Shown here one piece after another: positions 41,714 through 51,108 of a stretch of DNA of 64,000 nt (positions are counted from its first letter, which is position 1; every line of letters starts with the position of its first letter). The notes under the pieces were generated by a model that made no database searches, had not been told where the DNA came from, and saw only the letters and a program-made list of their open reading frames with translations. The position numbers were made by a program, and so were the translations under genes. The stretch covers positions 571,340-635,339 of the forward strand of contig NC_014225.1 in NCBI RefSeq assembly GCF_000092785.1, given 5' to 3'. The DNA is from Waddlia chondrophila WSU 86-1044. Its GTDB lineage: Bacteria; Chlamydiota; Chlamydiia; Chlamydiales; Waddliaceae.

Positions 41714-42727
41714 ATGAAAGTTATTCAGATTCGGGAGCTTAAAAGAACGGTTGAGGAGGCGATTCACTCACTGGAGGTGGTGGAAAAGCCGATTCCTGAT
41801 CCAAAACCCGGCCAGGTTCTTGTCAAAATGGCAGCCGCTCCTTGCAACCCTTCCGATCTGTTATTTTTGAGCGGCAAATACGGCGTGAAAAAGTCTTACC
41901 CAGCTGTCCCTGGGTGGGAAGGGGCGGGGATAGTTGTCAAAAGCGGCGGCGGAGCTTTAGGCTGGTGGCTGAAAGGAAAAAGGGTTGCTTGTGGAGGGCA
42001 GTCGAAATTGGATGGAACATGGGCAGAATACTACATCGCTGATGCTAAGGCTTGCGTCCCTTTGCGTGACGAAGTCAGCTTCGAGCAAGGAGCGACACTG
42101 TTGATCAATCCTTTGACTGCTGTTGGAATGATGGAGGAGGTTTTGAAAGGGAAGCACAAAGCAGTGGTGCAAAACGCATCTCTTAGCCAAGTTGGCAGGC
42201 TTCTTCGGAAATTAGCAGAAATAGAGGGAATTCCTCTTATCGATATCGTTAGGAGGAGTGAGCATGAACGGCAGCTTAGACAAGAGGGAGCAAGGCATGT
42301 GGTGAATTCATCAGAGGAAAACTTTAGGGATCAATTGAAAAAGCTTTGCGATGAACTTAGTGCGACAATTGCTTTTGATGCAGTTGCTGGAGAAATGACT
42401 GGGGATTTGGCAAATGCGATGCCGGAGAAATCTTTTGTCTTTGTTTACGGAGCTTTATCTGGAAAACCTAGTGCAGGCGTCACCCCTTACAGTCTGATCT
42501 TCCAAAGTAAGTGTGTCCGCGGTTTTTGGTTGTCGAAATGGATCAAAGAAAAAGGAGTGCTGCGGACGCTCCTTGCGATCCGCAAAGTGCAGCAATTAAT
42601 GGGAAGCGGGGGCTTTCATACAACGATCAGGGAAGTGGTAGGTCCGGAGAAGTGGTCGAAAGCTTTATTGGAATATAGCCGAAGCATGAGCGGCGGCAAG
42701 ATTCTTCTCTCTTTTCAGAACGTTTAG
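41714..42727 (+). CDS. MDR-family quinone/enoyl reductase
   Basis: 337 residues of the zinc-independent medium-chain dehydrogenase type. The N-terminal GroES-like part has CNPSDLLFLSGKYGVKKSYPAVPGWEGAGIV. The Rossmann region reads VQNASLSQVGRLLRKLAE, close to the nucleotide site of mitochondrial trans-2-enoyl reductases and quinone reductases. No catalytic zinc Cys cluster is seen. It probably reduces an enoyl or quinone substrate with NADPH. It is divergent from the RtcB operon; the last 4 bp overlap the convergent small gene. Confidence 0.85.
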   Translation: MKVIQIRELKRTVEEAIHSLEVVEKPIPDPKPGQVLVKMAAAPCNPSDLLFLSGKYGVKKSYPAVPGWEGAGIVVKSGGGALGWWLKGKRVACGGQSKLDGTWAEYYIADAKACVPLRDEVSFEQGATLLINPLTAVGMMEEVLKGKHKAVVQNASLSQVGRLLRKLAEIEGIPLIDIVRRSEHERQLRQEGARHVVNSSEENFRDQLKKLCDELSATIAFDAVAGEMTGDLANAMPEKSFVFVYGALSGKPSAGVTPYSLIFQSKCVRGFWLSKWIKEKGVLRTLLAIRKVQQLMGSGGFHTTIREVVGPEKWSKALLEYSRSMSGGKILLSFQNV

Positions 42728-43050
42728 GAAAGCGGTTTTTCGTGTACCGGCTTAAGTTTGTTTCCGTCTTCTCTGACCATAACCTTCCAGTCAAAGAGGG
42801 GGGAAACAAATTCGATCAATTTTTTTTGCGTTTCCGGATCGACGACATACTCATTTTGTGCATTGATCAAATGATAAGGTCTAACCAATGTGTACATCGC
42901 AGAGTTTTCTTTGAATATTCGGATCACAGGAAGGCCATCATGGACGAACTTCCCTGAAGAATCCCAGCCTTCTCTCCAGTCTTCAATAGGGCACTCGACA
43001 ATCTCTTTTGAGAATGGGCTTCGAACGAAATAGGTGATTGAATTTGTCAT
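42724..43050 (-). CDS. Small unknown protein
   Basis: 108 residues, soluble, no signal peptide. Not recognised. MTNSITYFVRSPFSKEIV at the start and the conserved-looking DWKVMVREDGNKLKPVHEKPL at the end suggest a compact alpha/beta domain. CTCATAGGAG-type purines upstream of 43050 give a ribosome binding site. Convergent with the reductase gene and divergent from the membrane-anchored protein. Confidence 0.65.
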   Translation of the reverse strand: MTNSITYFVRSPFSKEIVECPIEDWREGWDSSGKFVHDGLPVIRIFKENSAMYTLVRPYHLINAQNEYVVDPETQKKLIEFVSPLFDWKVMVREDGNKLKPVHEKPLS

Positions 43051-43107
43051 GCATTTCTCCTATGATAAGAGGTCTTGAAAAGCCATTGTAAAGGAATCAC
43101 CGAGGAT

Positions 43108-43908
43108 ATGCAACTTTCTGAAAAAGATTTTATTCATGAAACTAAATCCTCAGAAGGCTGGAAAGTTTGGCTTGGACTAGGTATTGTTGCCTTAGCTTTT
43201 ATTTTATTGGTTTTTTCCTCGAAATGGATGCTGGATCAGACCCACCAAAAGATTAACAAGTCTCCTTTTCTTCAGGTGACAAATCGCGAGTTTTCCTTGT
43301 TCCTTTGGCAAAACCCGGAGTTTATGCGCTCGAATCGCAAGAAAAAGACTGGCTATCTTTCCGGTTTTCACTCATACCCGAAAGCTTCTCCGATCCCCGA
43401 ACAAGCAGATGAATGGGTTTCAGCGCCTCCGGATGTTTTATTTCTTTATCATACCTGGAAACGTTTGTTGAGCAGCGATCGCTTCTCTCGTTCCGTCTCT
43501 ATCGTGGAGTTTCACGAGTTTCTTGATGATGCAAAAGAGTGGCAGCCGATCTATTGGAAAGGGGCCTCTCCAGAATATACTCAGCTTGTTTCCCGCTTGC
43601 TTCAACTGGACCAGATTGATATTCGCGATCAGCTTCCTGAACCAGTGCTTCAGGCGTTTATCGGCTGGAAAAACTACTACAAAGAAGGGAAAAAGATCAA
43701 TGACTCTGCATACACTTCCGCTTATGTGGCTTCCTTCCTAAAAAAGCATCCTGCTTATGCCTCAAATTATTGGCGCCCGATGTATCCCGACTATCTTCGT
43801 TCCTTAGACCCTTCTTCAAGGGAGACAATTCCTAGTTCCGAAATTCCCTCCTTTTTGAAAGCTGCGCTATACAACTCTAAAGATCCTTCGGAGAAAATTC
43901 CAGATTGA
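43108..43908 (+). CDS. Membrane-anchored protein of unknown function
   Basis: 266 residues. ATG 43108 is chosen because GAGGA at 43102-43106 precedes it. One membrane segment (about 17-38, VWLGLGIVALAFILLVF) follows a short cytosolic tail, so the bulk of the protein is likely periplasmic. The rest has many aromatic residues (EWQPIYWKGASPEY, SNYWRPMYPDYL) and no known domain. Length and clean coding suggest a real conserved protein. Its 3' end overlaps the convergent gene by 42 bp. Confidence 0.7.
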   Translation: MQLSEKDFIHETKSSEGWKVWLGLGIVALAFILLVFSSKWMLDQTHQKINKSPFLQVTNREFSLFLWQNPEFMRSNRKKKTGYLSGFHSYPKASPIPEQADEWVSAPPDVLFLYHTWKRLLSSDRFSRSVSIVEFHEFLDDAKEWQPIYWKGASPEYTQLVSRLLQLDQIDIRDQLPEPVLQAFIGWKNYYKEGKKINDSAYTSAYVASFLKKHPAYASNYWRPMYPDYLRSLDPSSRETIPSSEIPSFLKAALYNSKDPSEKIPD

Positions 43909-44580
43909 GATAAAGGATTGTTTGATTCCGTTTCCGATCCTAATAAAGAAGCGCACGATTGCTGACTGTTTTTTTTGCGTTTGATCCGTTGCTTCTACAG
44001 AGAGTTTTTCACTATTGGAGGCAATATGTGAATCTAGAGGTAAAGAATCTTCTACAACATCAGCTGAATTGCTTATGATTTCGTCTATATTTTTTTTCTG
44101 AGCCTTTTCTTTTTTTCCAAGAAATCGATTTTCATAGATTTTTGTAAGAGCTCGACTTAGCTTTATATGATTTTGTGTAAATGTTGCTTGCCCTTTTTCA
44201 ATGAAGTCGGAGGTGTTCTTAAACTGTCCCAATCCAAGCTTGTATTGAAGCCAACTTCTGACATTTTCTTCGCTGTATTCTGTTCCTTCCACAAATTTTT
44301 TTGCTAATTTTTCCACGCGATCTACAAGAAAGTCTATTGAAGCCTTATGTCGATCAAGTTTTTCATCCGTGTCGCTGTCTTCTCTTTTTCTCCAGCTATG
44401 AATGTTATAATCGTATAACAATCCATCTGGTTTTTGCGCTTGGATCAAGAAAACAGCAAGTGGAGTGGAATAAACAGTTTTTATCGCTTCTTTTAAATGA
44501 GCTTTGCGTTCTTCGTTTTTGTAGAGTTTTCGGACCTCGCGCCTTCCTTCTGCAGCATGTAAAATAGGTGTTATGCTCAT
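43867..44580 (-). CDS. Unknown helical protein with hydrophobic C-terminus
   Basis: 237 residues, not recognised. The body is charged and helical (RREVRKLYKNEERKAHLKE). The last 30 residues (AIVRFFIRIGNGIKQSF, then WNFLRRIFRVV) form one or two amphipathic helices that could attach to a membrane. No signal peptide. The gene is AT-richer than its neighbours. A secreted effector is possible but unsupported. Confidence 0.65.
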   Translation of the reverse strand: MSITPILHAAEGRREVRKLYKNEERKAHLKEAIKTVYSTPLAVFLIQAQKPDGLLYDYNIHSWRKREDSDTDEKLDRHKASIDFLVDRVEKLAKKFVEGTEYSEENVRSWLQYKLGLGQFKNTSDFIEKGQATFTQNHIKLSRALTKIYENRFLGKKEKAQKKNIDEIISNSADVVEDSLPLDSHIASNSEKLSVEATDQTQKKQSAIVRFFIRIGNGIKQSFISIWNFLRRIFRVV

Positions 44581-44645
44581 GAGTTCTCCTTTTTTAAAAC
44601 CACAAAGAGTGGCACGAATTGAAAATAATAGGCAAGCAAATGAAT

Positions 44646-46772
44646 TTATGCGGAAACGAAACCGTCTGGATAAATCGGGCCATTTTTACCGATGACAAGA
44701 TTCCCGGTAAAATAATCTTCGTAGACTTTAAGCCCTTGTTTGGCATTTTGCACACAAAAAAAGCAGTTGCTCAGCCACTCTGAGCCTTTATTTGTTCCAC
44801 TTTTAAGATTCATTTGAAAGCGTGAGGTGATTTTTGCATGCCAATACTCTTTTTCTCCGAAAAGAAGAATTGGAGTTGGCTTGATGGCTCCCACTTTTCT
44901 TCTTACCTCTTCAAGGCAATATTCAAAATCAGTGCCGATGCCTCCTTTGAGGAAGATGGGGAAGTCCAGATTGAATTCCGCCTGCCGCTCCACTAATTTA
45001 TCCAGGCGGTAAGTCATCTTTGCTTCGATGTAAGGATTTTGCTTTTGCTCGTTGAGAACTGCTTCGTCGTCTGCCGGCCTAAAATCGACAATGTTTGCGC
45101 AGGATAGGATTTCCAGCTCTTTGGCGATGCGGTTCCCAACCTCCATCGCTCCGGGGCCCCCTCCGGTAACTAGTGCAAGCGGTGTGTGTTCATTGAGTTT
45201 GGGGTGGGTCGTTTTGCATTGCATTTTTTTGATTCCTGCCATCAGCTCTCTGAGCTCTTTTTCAAAATCTCCTTCCATAAGATTGGAGCCGTAGATGCCG
45301 AATACCGTCGATTGTAAAAACGCTTCTCTTTTGTCTAATGGGACAAAGAGGCCGTTGTCGCTATCCGGTTTTTGAATATACTGAAGAATTTTGCGAGAGT
45401 CTTTGTCTACCCAGAATACTGGAATGGCAAATTTGTATAAATCCGCTAGAAGAGCTCTGTCTTCAGCGGAGAAATAGGAATCAAAAGAGCGTGAGGGATA
45501 TTGAAAGTATAGCCCTTTGAGACATGTCTGCATCTGATCGCTTAATAGCATCCGTTTCATCATTGGGCTGGGAAAATACCGGGCAAGTAAAATTCCCTGA
45601 CTTGTAATTCTTTCTTCAATAATCGCTTTCAAGAAAGGGGTAGAAGGCTGTTGCTCAATGTAGCGATCGACCATCAACGCCTGCCTTTCACTGTGGGTAA
45701 GTCCAGGGAAATCGTGAAAGCGAGGTTCTCTGACGATCCAGTCGCTCTCTTTGAGATTGAGCAGCTGTTCTCCTTTGACGATGAAGACTGCTGTCCGTTT
45801 TTCAATTGGCTTTGGAGCGCTGTCAAAGGCATCAAGCAGGCTTTCTTCATTGTCCAAACAGATCTGAAGCTGATCGCGGTCCTCGAAAAAAATATACTCG
45901 CGATGAGGTTCAAGAGTATAAAACTCTAAGGGGATATCGGTCAGCTCCCTTTTGCTATTTCCATAGAGCTCGTAAATATCACCTGACGCTTCTGTATCAG
46001 GCTGTAAGATGGATGCGGTGGTGTGATAGTAGCCCTTAGAAAGAAGCTCGGGCACAACATGAGCAAAGACGGTTCGAATATGCAAGGGGAGAGTTTTCAC
46101 AAGCAGAAGCTCGTCCTCTTCAATGTTGTGGGGAACCATCGCTTGCCACTCTTGATGCAGCTTCAATATTTCTCTGAAGGAAGTATCGGCGATCAACCCT
46201 TGTCCTAAAGTCGGTAGAAACCCATAGATTGAGGAGTCATATTCCACTTTTCCACTGCGTAAAGAGAGGTAGGCAACTGCCCGCCCTTCCACTTTGTCCA
46301 AAATAAGATCGCGGCTGCCTTGCATCCCTCCTAAAGAAAGAAGGGGCCTGCCCCAACGGTCAGAGCGGCCAAACATCCGTGTCAGATAGTGCGGGTCCCT
46401 GACTCGTCTTCTTTCGTCAGCAGCGAACAGTTTTCCAATCTTAGCTCCCGTTTTAATGAACGGAAGCATTGTTCTTCCCAGGCGGCCGATGGCGTGTAAC
46501 TTGATTTTTATTTGAGCACATCTTCTGATTGGATCCAAATGATACTCTAGTCCTATGCCGTTGATGCCGACTTGAGCCAAAGTGCTTTTAATATTGAAAA
46601 ATACCCGCTCCGGTTCGATTTCAAAACCTACGAAAGCAGGAGAGATCTCCTCGATAAACACAACAGCTTCTGCTACTGAGTCATCTATTGAGGTCAAATT
46701 AGTGATCGTTCCGTCAGGAGTGACTAAGTCATAGTGTCCTGCGCCTAAATAAGATTCCATAATGAACATCAT
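44646..46772 (-). CDS. Large protein with C-terminal LOG/MoCo-carrier-like Rossmann domain
   Basis: 708 residues. The C-terminal domain (about 525-690) has VTGGGPGAMEVGNRIAKEL and FLKGGIGTDFEYCLEEV, the two motifs of the LOG / MoCo-carrier-like family (the second corresponds to PGGxGTxxE). LOG enzymes split cytokinin-type nucleotides at the ribose; others bind nucleotides only. The first 500 residues are unlike known families and contain long soluble alpha/beta stretches. ATG 46772, 46769 and 46760 are all in frame, and none has a good ribosome binding site. Family proteins are normally about 200 residues, so the big N-terminal extension is notable. Confidence 0.78.
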   Translation of the reverse strand: MMFIMESYLGAGHYDLVTPDGTITNLTSIDDSVAEAVVFIEEISPAFVGFEIEPERVFFNIKSTLAQVGINGIGLEYHLDPIRRCAQIKIKLHAIGRLGRTMLPFIKTGAKIGKLFAADERRRVRDPHYLTRMFGRSDRWGRPLLSLGGMQGSRDLILDKVEGRAVAYLSLRSGKVEYDSSIYGFLPTLGQGLIADTSFREILKLHQEWQAMVPHNIEEDELLLVKTLPLHIRTVFAHVVPELLSKGYYHTTASILQPDTEASGDIYELYGNSKRELTDIPLEFYTLEPHREYIFFEDRDQLQICLDNEESLLDAFDSAPKPIEKRTAVFIVKGEQLLNLKESDWIVREPRFHDFPGLTHSERQALMVDRYIEQQPSTPFLKAIIEERITSQGILLARYFPSPMMKRMLLSDQMQTCLKGLYFQYPSRSFDSYFSAEDRALLADLYKFAIPVFWVDKDSRKILQYIQKPDSDNGLFVPLDKREAFLQSTVFGIYGSNLMEGDFEKELRELMAGIKKMQCKTTHPKLNEHTPLALVTGGGPGAMEVGNRIAKELEILSCANIVDFRPADDEAVLNEQKQNPYIEAKMTYRLDKLVERQAEFNLDFPIFLKGGIGTDFEYCLEEVRRKVGAIKPTPILLFGEKEYWHAKITSRFQMNLKSGTNKGSEWLSNCFFCVQNAKQGLKVYEDYFTGNLVIGKNGPIYPDGFVSA

Positions 46773-47149
46773 AGCTTAAGGTAAATTATCCTGTTAAGAG
46801 AAAAACAAAAATTCAATGTTCGCTATATGTTTGCCAAAAATAACTAAGTCGTTGGGAATAAGTAGGGATTTTTTGTGGATTTCTTGAAGATAAAATATCC
46901 CTTACAAAGAGCAGAAGGAAAAAAAGAGGATTTCATCTTAAAAATATTAAAGGATCTAAGATTTTAATATTTTTCTTCAATTTATTAAAAATTAAAGAGA
47001 TAGGTAATGTAATCTCATTCAGATGGTATTTGAGAGGCGATTTCTTAGGAGTTCTTTGAGGGAGAAACAAATGATTGTCGATAACTAGACCGAATATCGG
47101 TATAGAAGGAGCGTTTCCTTTTTTTAAATTTTATGTTAAATTAAGTGTC
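46773..47149. other. Intergenic region of 377 bp
   Basis: AT-rich and without a supportable gene. It holds an AT-only inverted repeat (AAAAATATTA at 46940-46949 against TAATATTTTT at 46965-46974). It must include promoters for the divergent genes on both sides; none is convincing. Confidence 0.5.
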
Positions 47150-47491
47150 ATGGAAATCATAGTCAAAGAAGCGGCTCATTTTGTGGCTTTAATAGCAGAA
47201 TTTGTGGCTATTCTGGTAATCCTTTTGGGGGTGATCAAAACAACCATCTTTTATTTCAAAAGTCCTCTTCCTTGGCGGTTTGTTCCCGAAGCATTTTTGA
47301 AAATGAGGGTGCAGCTTGGAGGTGCTCTCAGTCTTAGTTTAGAATTCCTGATTGGAGCAGACATCTTGAAAACAGCCATATCGCCGACTTGGAGTGAGAT
47401 TGGAATTTTGGGATCCGTCGTTGTGATCCGAACTGTGTTGAATTACTTTCTGACTCAGGAGCTAAGCGAAGGAATCGGAAAAGTTAAGTGA
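47150..47491 (+). CDS. DUF1622 membrane protein
   Basis: 113 residues with about three membrane segments (VALIAEFVAILVILLGVI, then a second at LGGALSLSLEFLIGADIL, then IGILGSVVVIRTVLNYFL). EFLIGADILKTAISPTW is the family signature. Function is unknown. ATG 47150 is chosen over a longer in-frame reading from 47075. Confidence 0.85.
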   Translation: MEIIVKEAAHFVALIAEFVAILVILLGVIKTTIFYFKSPLPWRFVPEAFLKMRVQLGGALSLSLEFLIGADILKTAISPTWSEIGILGSVVVIRTVLNYFLTQELSEGIGKVK

Positions 47492-47622
47492 CAAGCAGAG
47501 TTGCGGCTCTCTTTGGTTTCCTATGAGACGTTCTCTTGTTCATTTTTTTTTTCAGACTTTTACAGAAAACCTGTATTTGCCGTAATATCGTTACTTGCTT
47601 GCAAAATTTCGCGGTTTGGTCA

Positions 47623-48513
47623 ATGAGTCAAGAAAAAAATCCTAAAAGTTTCGGCACCCATGATGGTTCCTTTCACGCAGATGAGGTGACCGCTTGCGCC
47701 TTGTTGCTTTTATTCGAATTGATTGAAGAAGAGAAAATTCATCGGACCCGAGAGAGGTCAGTCCTGGAAAAATGCGAGTATGTGTGCGACGTAGGCGGAA
47801 TCTACGATCCATCGAAGAAGCTGTTTGATCATCATCAAGTAGATTATCAAGGGCCTCTTAGCAGCGCTGGAATGACTTTGTTGTATTTGAAAGATTCCGG
47901 GGTGATTTCCGAAAAAATGTATCATTTCTACAATGAAACCCTTATCATCGGAGTGGATGACCATGACAACGGCAAAGATATGCAACCGAGAGGGCACAGC
48001 TCTTATTCCTATGTGGTATCGAACTTTGCGCCAATTCCCTACAACCCTACTGAAGAGGAGCAAAACGCGGCGTTTAGAGAGGCTTTGCATTTTGCTGTAG
48101 GCCATTTAGGCCGTCTTAGGAAAAGGTATGAGTACGTGCAGTCCTGCCGGCAAGTGGTGGAAGAGACAATGAAATCTAGCGATGAGGTGTTAATTTTCGA
48201 CGAGGGCATCCCCTGGTTGCAGCTGTTTTTTGATCTGGGCGGCAAGAATCATCCGGCGAAATTTGTGATCATGCCTTCTGGGCCTCATTGGAATTTGCGG
48301 GGAATTCCTCCCAGTTATGAGGAAAGGATGGATGTACGGATTCCTCTTCCAAAAGAGTGGGCAGGCCTTCTTGAAGGCGAACTGAAGAAAGTTTGTCCAA
48401 TCCCTGGCGGCGTCTTTTGTCATAAAGGTCGCTTTATCTCTGTATGGGAAACGAAAGAATCTGCGCTGCAGGCGTTGAATTATGTCTTAAGCCAAGTAAA
48501 GGAGAAGCGATGA
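47623..48513 (+). CDS. MYG1 / UPF0160 family DHH-like exonuclease
   Basis: 296 residues. GTHDGSFHADEVTAC and FDHHQVDYQGPLSSAGM hold the His/Asp residues of the DHH-like metal site. ITIIGVDDHDNGKD-type sequence and the closing FISVWETKESAL are conserved. The eukaryotic homologue is a 3'-5' RNA exonuclease; bacterial members are scattered. ATG 47623 is chosen over a leader that adds a Cys-rich tail. It overlaps the HIT gene by 4 bp (ATGA) and starts a chain of five overlapping genes. Confidence 0.9.
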   Translation: MSQEKNPKSFGTHDGSFHADEVTACALLLLFELIEEEKIHRTRERSVLEKCEYVCDVGGIYDPSKKLFDHHQVDYQGPLSSAGMTLLYLKDSGVISEKMYHFYNETLIIGVDDHDNGKDMQPRGHSSYSYVVSNFAPIPYNPTEEEQNAAFREALHFAVGHLGRLRKRYEYVQSCRQVVEETMKSSDEVLIFDEGIPWLQLFFDLGGKNHPAKFVIMPSGPHWNLRGIPPSYEERMDVRIPLPKEWAGLLEGELKKVCPIPGGVFCHKGRFISVWETKESALQALNYVLSQVKEKR

Positions 48514-48845
48514 CAACCATATTCGGAAAAATTATCGCAGGCGAGATGCCCGCGCAAAAAGTGTTCGAAAATGAGCGTATCCTTGCGATCAAAGATCTTT
48601 TTCCCAAGGCGCCTGTCCACCTATTGATCATGCCAAAAAAAGAGATTCCGAATCTACAGTCCGTTTCAAAAGAAGACCTTCCGTTGATTTCTGAAATTGT
48701 AGAGATTGCTCAGAATCTGGCGGATACGTTTAATGTTGCCGAAGGTTATCGACTGATTGTCAATAATGGTGCTGAAGCAGGCCAATCAGTTTCTCATCTC
48801 CACTTTCATCTGATTGGCGGAAAGACTTTAGGGGGGATGGCATAA
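48510..48845 (+). CDS. HIT-family nucleotide hydrolase (HinT-like)
   Basis: 111 residues. The histidine triad is SHLHFHLIGG near the C-terminus; the N-terminus MTTIFGKIIAGEMPAQKVFE is standard. It hydrolyses purine nucleoside phosphoramidates and similar compounds. AAAGGAG precedes the start, which overlaps the MYG1 stop; its own stop overlaps the next start codon (TAATG). Translational coupling is therefore likely. Confidence 0.95.
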   Translation: MTTIFGKIIAGEMPAQKVFENERILAIKDLFPKAPVHLLIMPKKEIPNLQSVSKEDLPLISEIVEIAQNLADTFNVAEGYRLIVNNGAEAGQSVSHLHFHLIGGKTLGGMA

Positions 48846-49417
48846 TGACGAGATTTGCTATTGATAGAAACAAATCCGGATTGATCGTCGTCGATGTGCA
48901 GGAAAAGCTTTATCCTAAAATCGATCGCTATGAAGAGCTGTTTCAGTCTCTTTACAAAGTGATCTGCGGATGCCGTGTTCTCGGTTTGCCGATTGTCGTC
49001 TCCGAACAGTATCCAAAAGGATTGGGGGAAACCCTTTCTCAATTGATTCAACTTGTTGGAGAGGAAGCAATTAAGTTGACTAAGACAACCTTTTCCGCCC
49101 TTGGTGATGAGGAGTGCAGGCAACAGCTGCTCAGCCTGCCTGTCGAGCAATGGGTGGTGGTCGGTATAGAGGCGCATGTCTGTGTGCTCCAAACTGCCCG
49201 AGACTTAATCCAGGAAGGGAAAGAGGTTGTCGTGATCAATGATGCTGTAGGATCGCGCTCCATTTACGACTTTTCTTCGGCTATTGCTGAATGTCGGGAC
49301 ATGGGAGCACGGGTTAGCAGTACGGAAACATTGCTGTTTGAATTGCTTCGCGACTCAAAGGCGCCAGAATTTAAGGAGATCAGCAAGCTCGTCCAATGCG
49401 CTCAATGTTCTTGCTAG
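48845..49417 (+). CDS. Isochorismatase-family cysteine hydrolase
   Basis: 190 residues. Catalytic Asp is in GLIVVDVQEKLYPK, Lys in LTKTTFSAL and Cys in GIEAHVCVLQTARDL, with the cis-peptide preceding it. This subgroup (YcaC/ISOC2-like) has no firm substrate. The last residues VQCAQCSC are Cys-rich and overlap the next gene by 22 bp. Confidence 0.9.
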   Translation: MTRFAIDRNKSGLIVVDVQEKLYPKIDRYEELFQSLYKVICGCRVLGLPIVVSEQYPKGLGETLSQLIQLVGEEAIKLTKTTFSALGDEECRQQLLSLPVEQWVVVGIEAHVCVLQTARDLIQEGKEVVVINDAVGSRSIYDFSSAIAECRDMGARVSSTETLLFELLRDSKAPEFKEISKLVQCAQCSC

Positions 49418-51108
49418 CTTTTCTGCTGCTACTCACAAATTTTTCTCAAGCTTCCGAAGAAAAACGGGTGTTGAATTTTCTCATTTTAGATGATGTATCT
49501 ACGGCATGTTCCGAAGGGAATGCATTAGTTCAGAAGTATCCTCAGTCGAAAGGGTGCTGGGAAGCTTATCTTCAAGCATCGGCAAAAAAAGGGGATACCT
49601 ATCAATGGCTGCAAGTTTGGGACAGCTTCATTGAGCGGTTTCCGGATTGTGCAAACGATCGGTTTTTGCTTGAATCGATCGCTTGGGGAGTGATTGAAAA
49701 CAGTAGCAAATCCGATTCTCCTATTATCCGTTCTTATGCCCTCATCGGTGCTTTATATGGTCAAGACGCCAGAGGTGTGCAAATTATTGAAAAAGGAATG
49801 CAAGATTCCAATGTCGCTGTGCGTGGATTGGCTTTAAAATTATCGAGTTTTTTGCGTGATGATAGATTGCAAGAGAAGGTGTTGCGCATTCTGGAAGAGG
49901 ATCATAACCTTCAAATTCGCTTAGGAGCAATTGAAGCTGTTGGAGTCATGAAAATCAAGCAGGCTCAAAGTCGATTGTTGAAGATTTTGCAAAGTTCGAC
50001 TTCTCGTGCGGAAGAGAAATTGGCTGCGATACAAGCGTTTGTTTCTTTATATGATCAGATCTCTTTGAGCCAGGTGCGGATGCTAATCAAAAGCAGCAGG
50101 GCTGCTTTGAGGGAATTGGCTTGTCGTGTGGTGCTGCATTCGGAGATGAAAGAAGCTGTTCCTGATATTTCCTCTTTGTTAAGCGATGCATCACCGGATG
50201 TACGTTCTGCAGCATTGGAAACGGTCGGGTTCCTTAAGGAGGCAGCAACCGATGATCTGATCGATCGAGTGCGCACTCTTTCTCTGGACCCGAATCCGAG
50301 AGTCTCTATTAGCGCCTCCTGGGCTTTGATGTTTTTTGACGCGCAGGAAGGCTATTTATCCCTTAAGAAACATTTGGAGGGGGGCAATCGAGATTGCTGT
50401 TTATTAGCAGGCTCTGCGTTGGCATCTACAGGGCAGTTTGGAAATGGCTTTTTAGAAGAAGCGTTTGATGCAGCCGACGATCCCTATTTGAGAATGAATT
50501 TAGCGCTGGGTCTTTTAGCTAATGACCAGAGAGTAGAAGAATCTTGTCAGTCGATTGTAGAAAGGTTTGTTGATGACAGGGAACAGTGGATGTGGAAGCA
50601 AGAAGGGATTTTTCGAGTGTTGGCGCCTAGCGAGATTAAGCATGTTCCCTGGATTCCAAATCAACCTGAAATGGTTAATCAAATGACCCGTTTGGAAGTG
50701 CTGAATGTGTTGGCAATTAAAGAATCCCCAACTGCTCTAGATGCTGTGAAAAGCTTTTTGTCAAGAAGGCAATGGGGAATTTCGGGCATGGCTTCTTCAT
50801 TGCTGCTGCAAGAAGGAGATGAAAGCTCTATCGATCTTGTCCGATCGCTATTAGATGATTCGAATCAAAGGATTAGAGTGCAGGCTGCGTTAGTGCTGGC
50901 AATGTGGGGAGGAGACAGCCAGGCAGTGCATATTCTTCAAGAGTCTTATCACAAGGTTGACAGAGAAATAAAAGAGAGAATATTAGAAGGCCTGGGGAGT
51001 GTCGGATCGAAAAATTCTCTGTCATTTTTAACACAGCGTTTAGGAGATCCGCAGCCGACACTAAAAGTGATTTCAGCTGCAGCTTTATTACAATGTCTTT
51101 ACCGCTAA
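49396..51108 (+). CDS. Exported HEAT-repeat protein
   Basis: 570 residues. A signal peptide (MRSMFLLAFLLLLTNFSQAS) is followed by about a dozen HEAT-like helical repeats, for example SNVAVRGLALKLSSFL, HNLQIRLGAIEAVGVM, SPDVRSAALETVGFL, QRIRVQAALVLAMWG and PQPTLKVISAAALLQ. It should be a periplasmic scaffold for protein contacts. It overlaps the isochorismatase gene by 22 bp and the ABC gene by 16 bp. Confidence 0.85.
   Translation: MRSMFLLAFLLLLTNFSQASEEKRVLNFLILDDVSTACSEGNALVQKYPQSKGCWEAYLQASAKKGDTYQWLQVWDSFIERFPDCANDRFLLESIAWGVIENSSKSDSPIIRSYALIGALYGQDARGVQIIEKGMQDSNVAVRGLALKLSSFLRDDRLQEKVLRILEEDHNLQIRLGAIEAVGVMKIKQAQSRLLKILQSSTSRAEEKLAAIQAFVSLYDQISLSQVRMLIKSSRAALRELACRVVLHSEMKEAVPDISSLLSDASPDVRSAALETVGFLKEAATDDLIDRVRTLSLDPNPRVSISASWALMFFDAQEGYLSLKKHLEGGNRDCCLLAGSALASTGQFGNGFLEEAFDAADDPYLRMNLALGLLANDQRVEESCQSIVERFVDDREQWMWKQEGIFRVLAPSEIKHVPWIPNQPEMVNQMTRLEVLNVLAIKESPTALDAVKSFLSRRQWGISGMASSLLLQEGDESSIDLVRSLLDDSNQRIRVQAALVLAMWGGDSQAVHILQESYHKVDREIKERILEGLGSVGSKNSLSFLTQRLGDPQPTLKVISAAALLQCLYR

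Noticed and set aside
50900-51092. Thiamine (TPP) riboswitch upstream of the ABC fusion
   Set aside because: The region is coding sequence of the HEAT-repeat gene; no CUGAGA- or ACCUGA-type core was seen.
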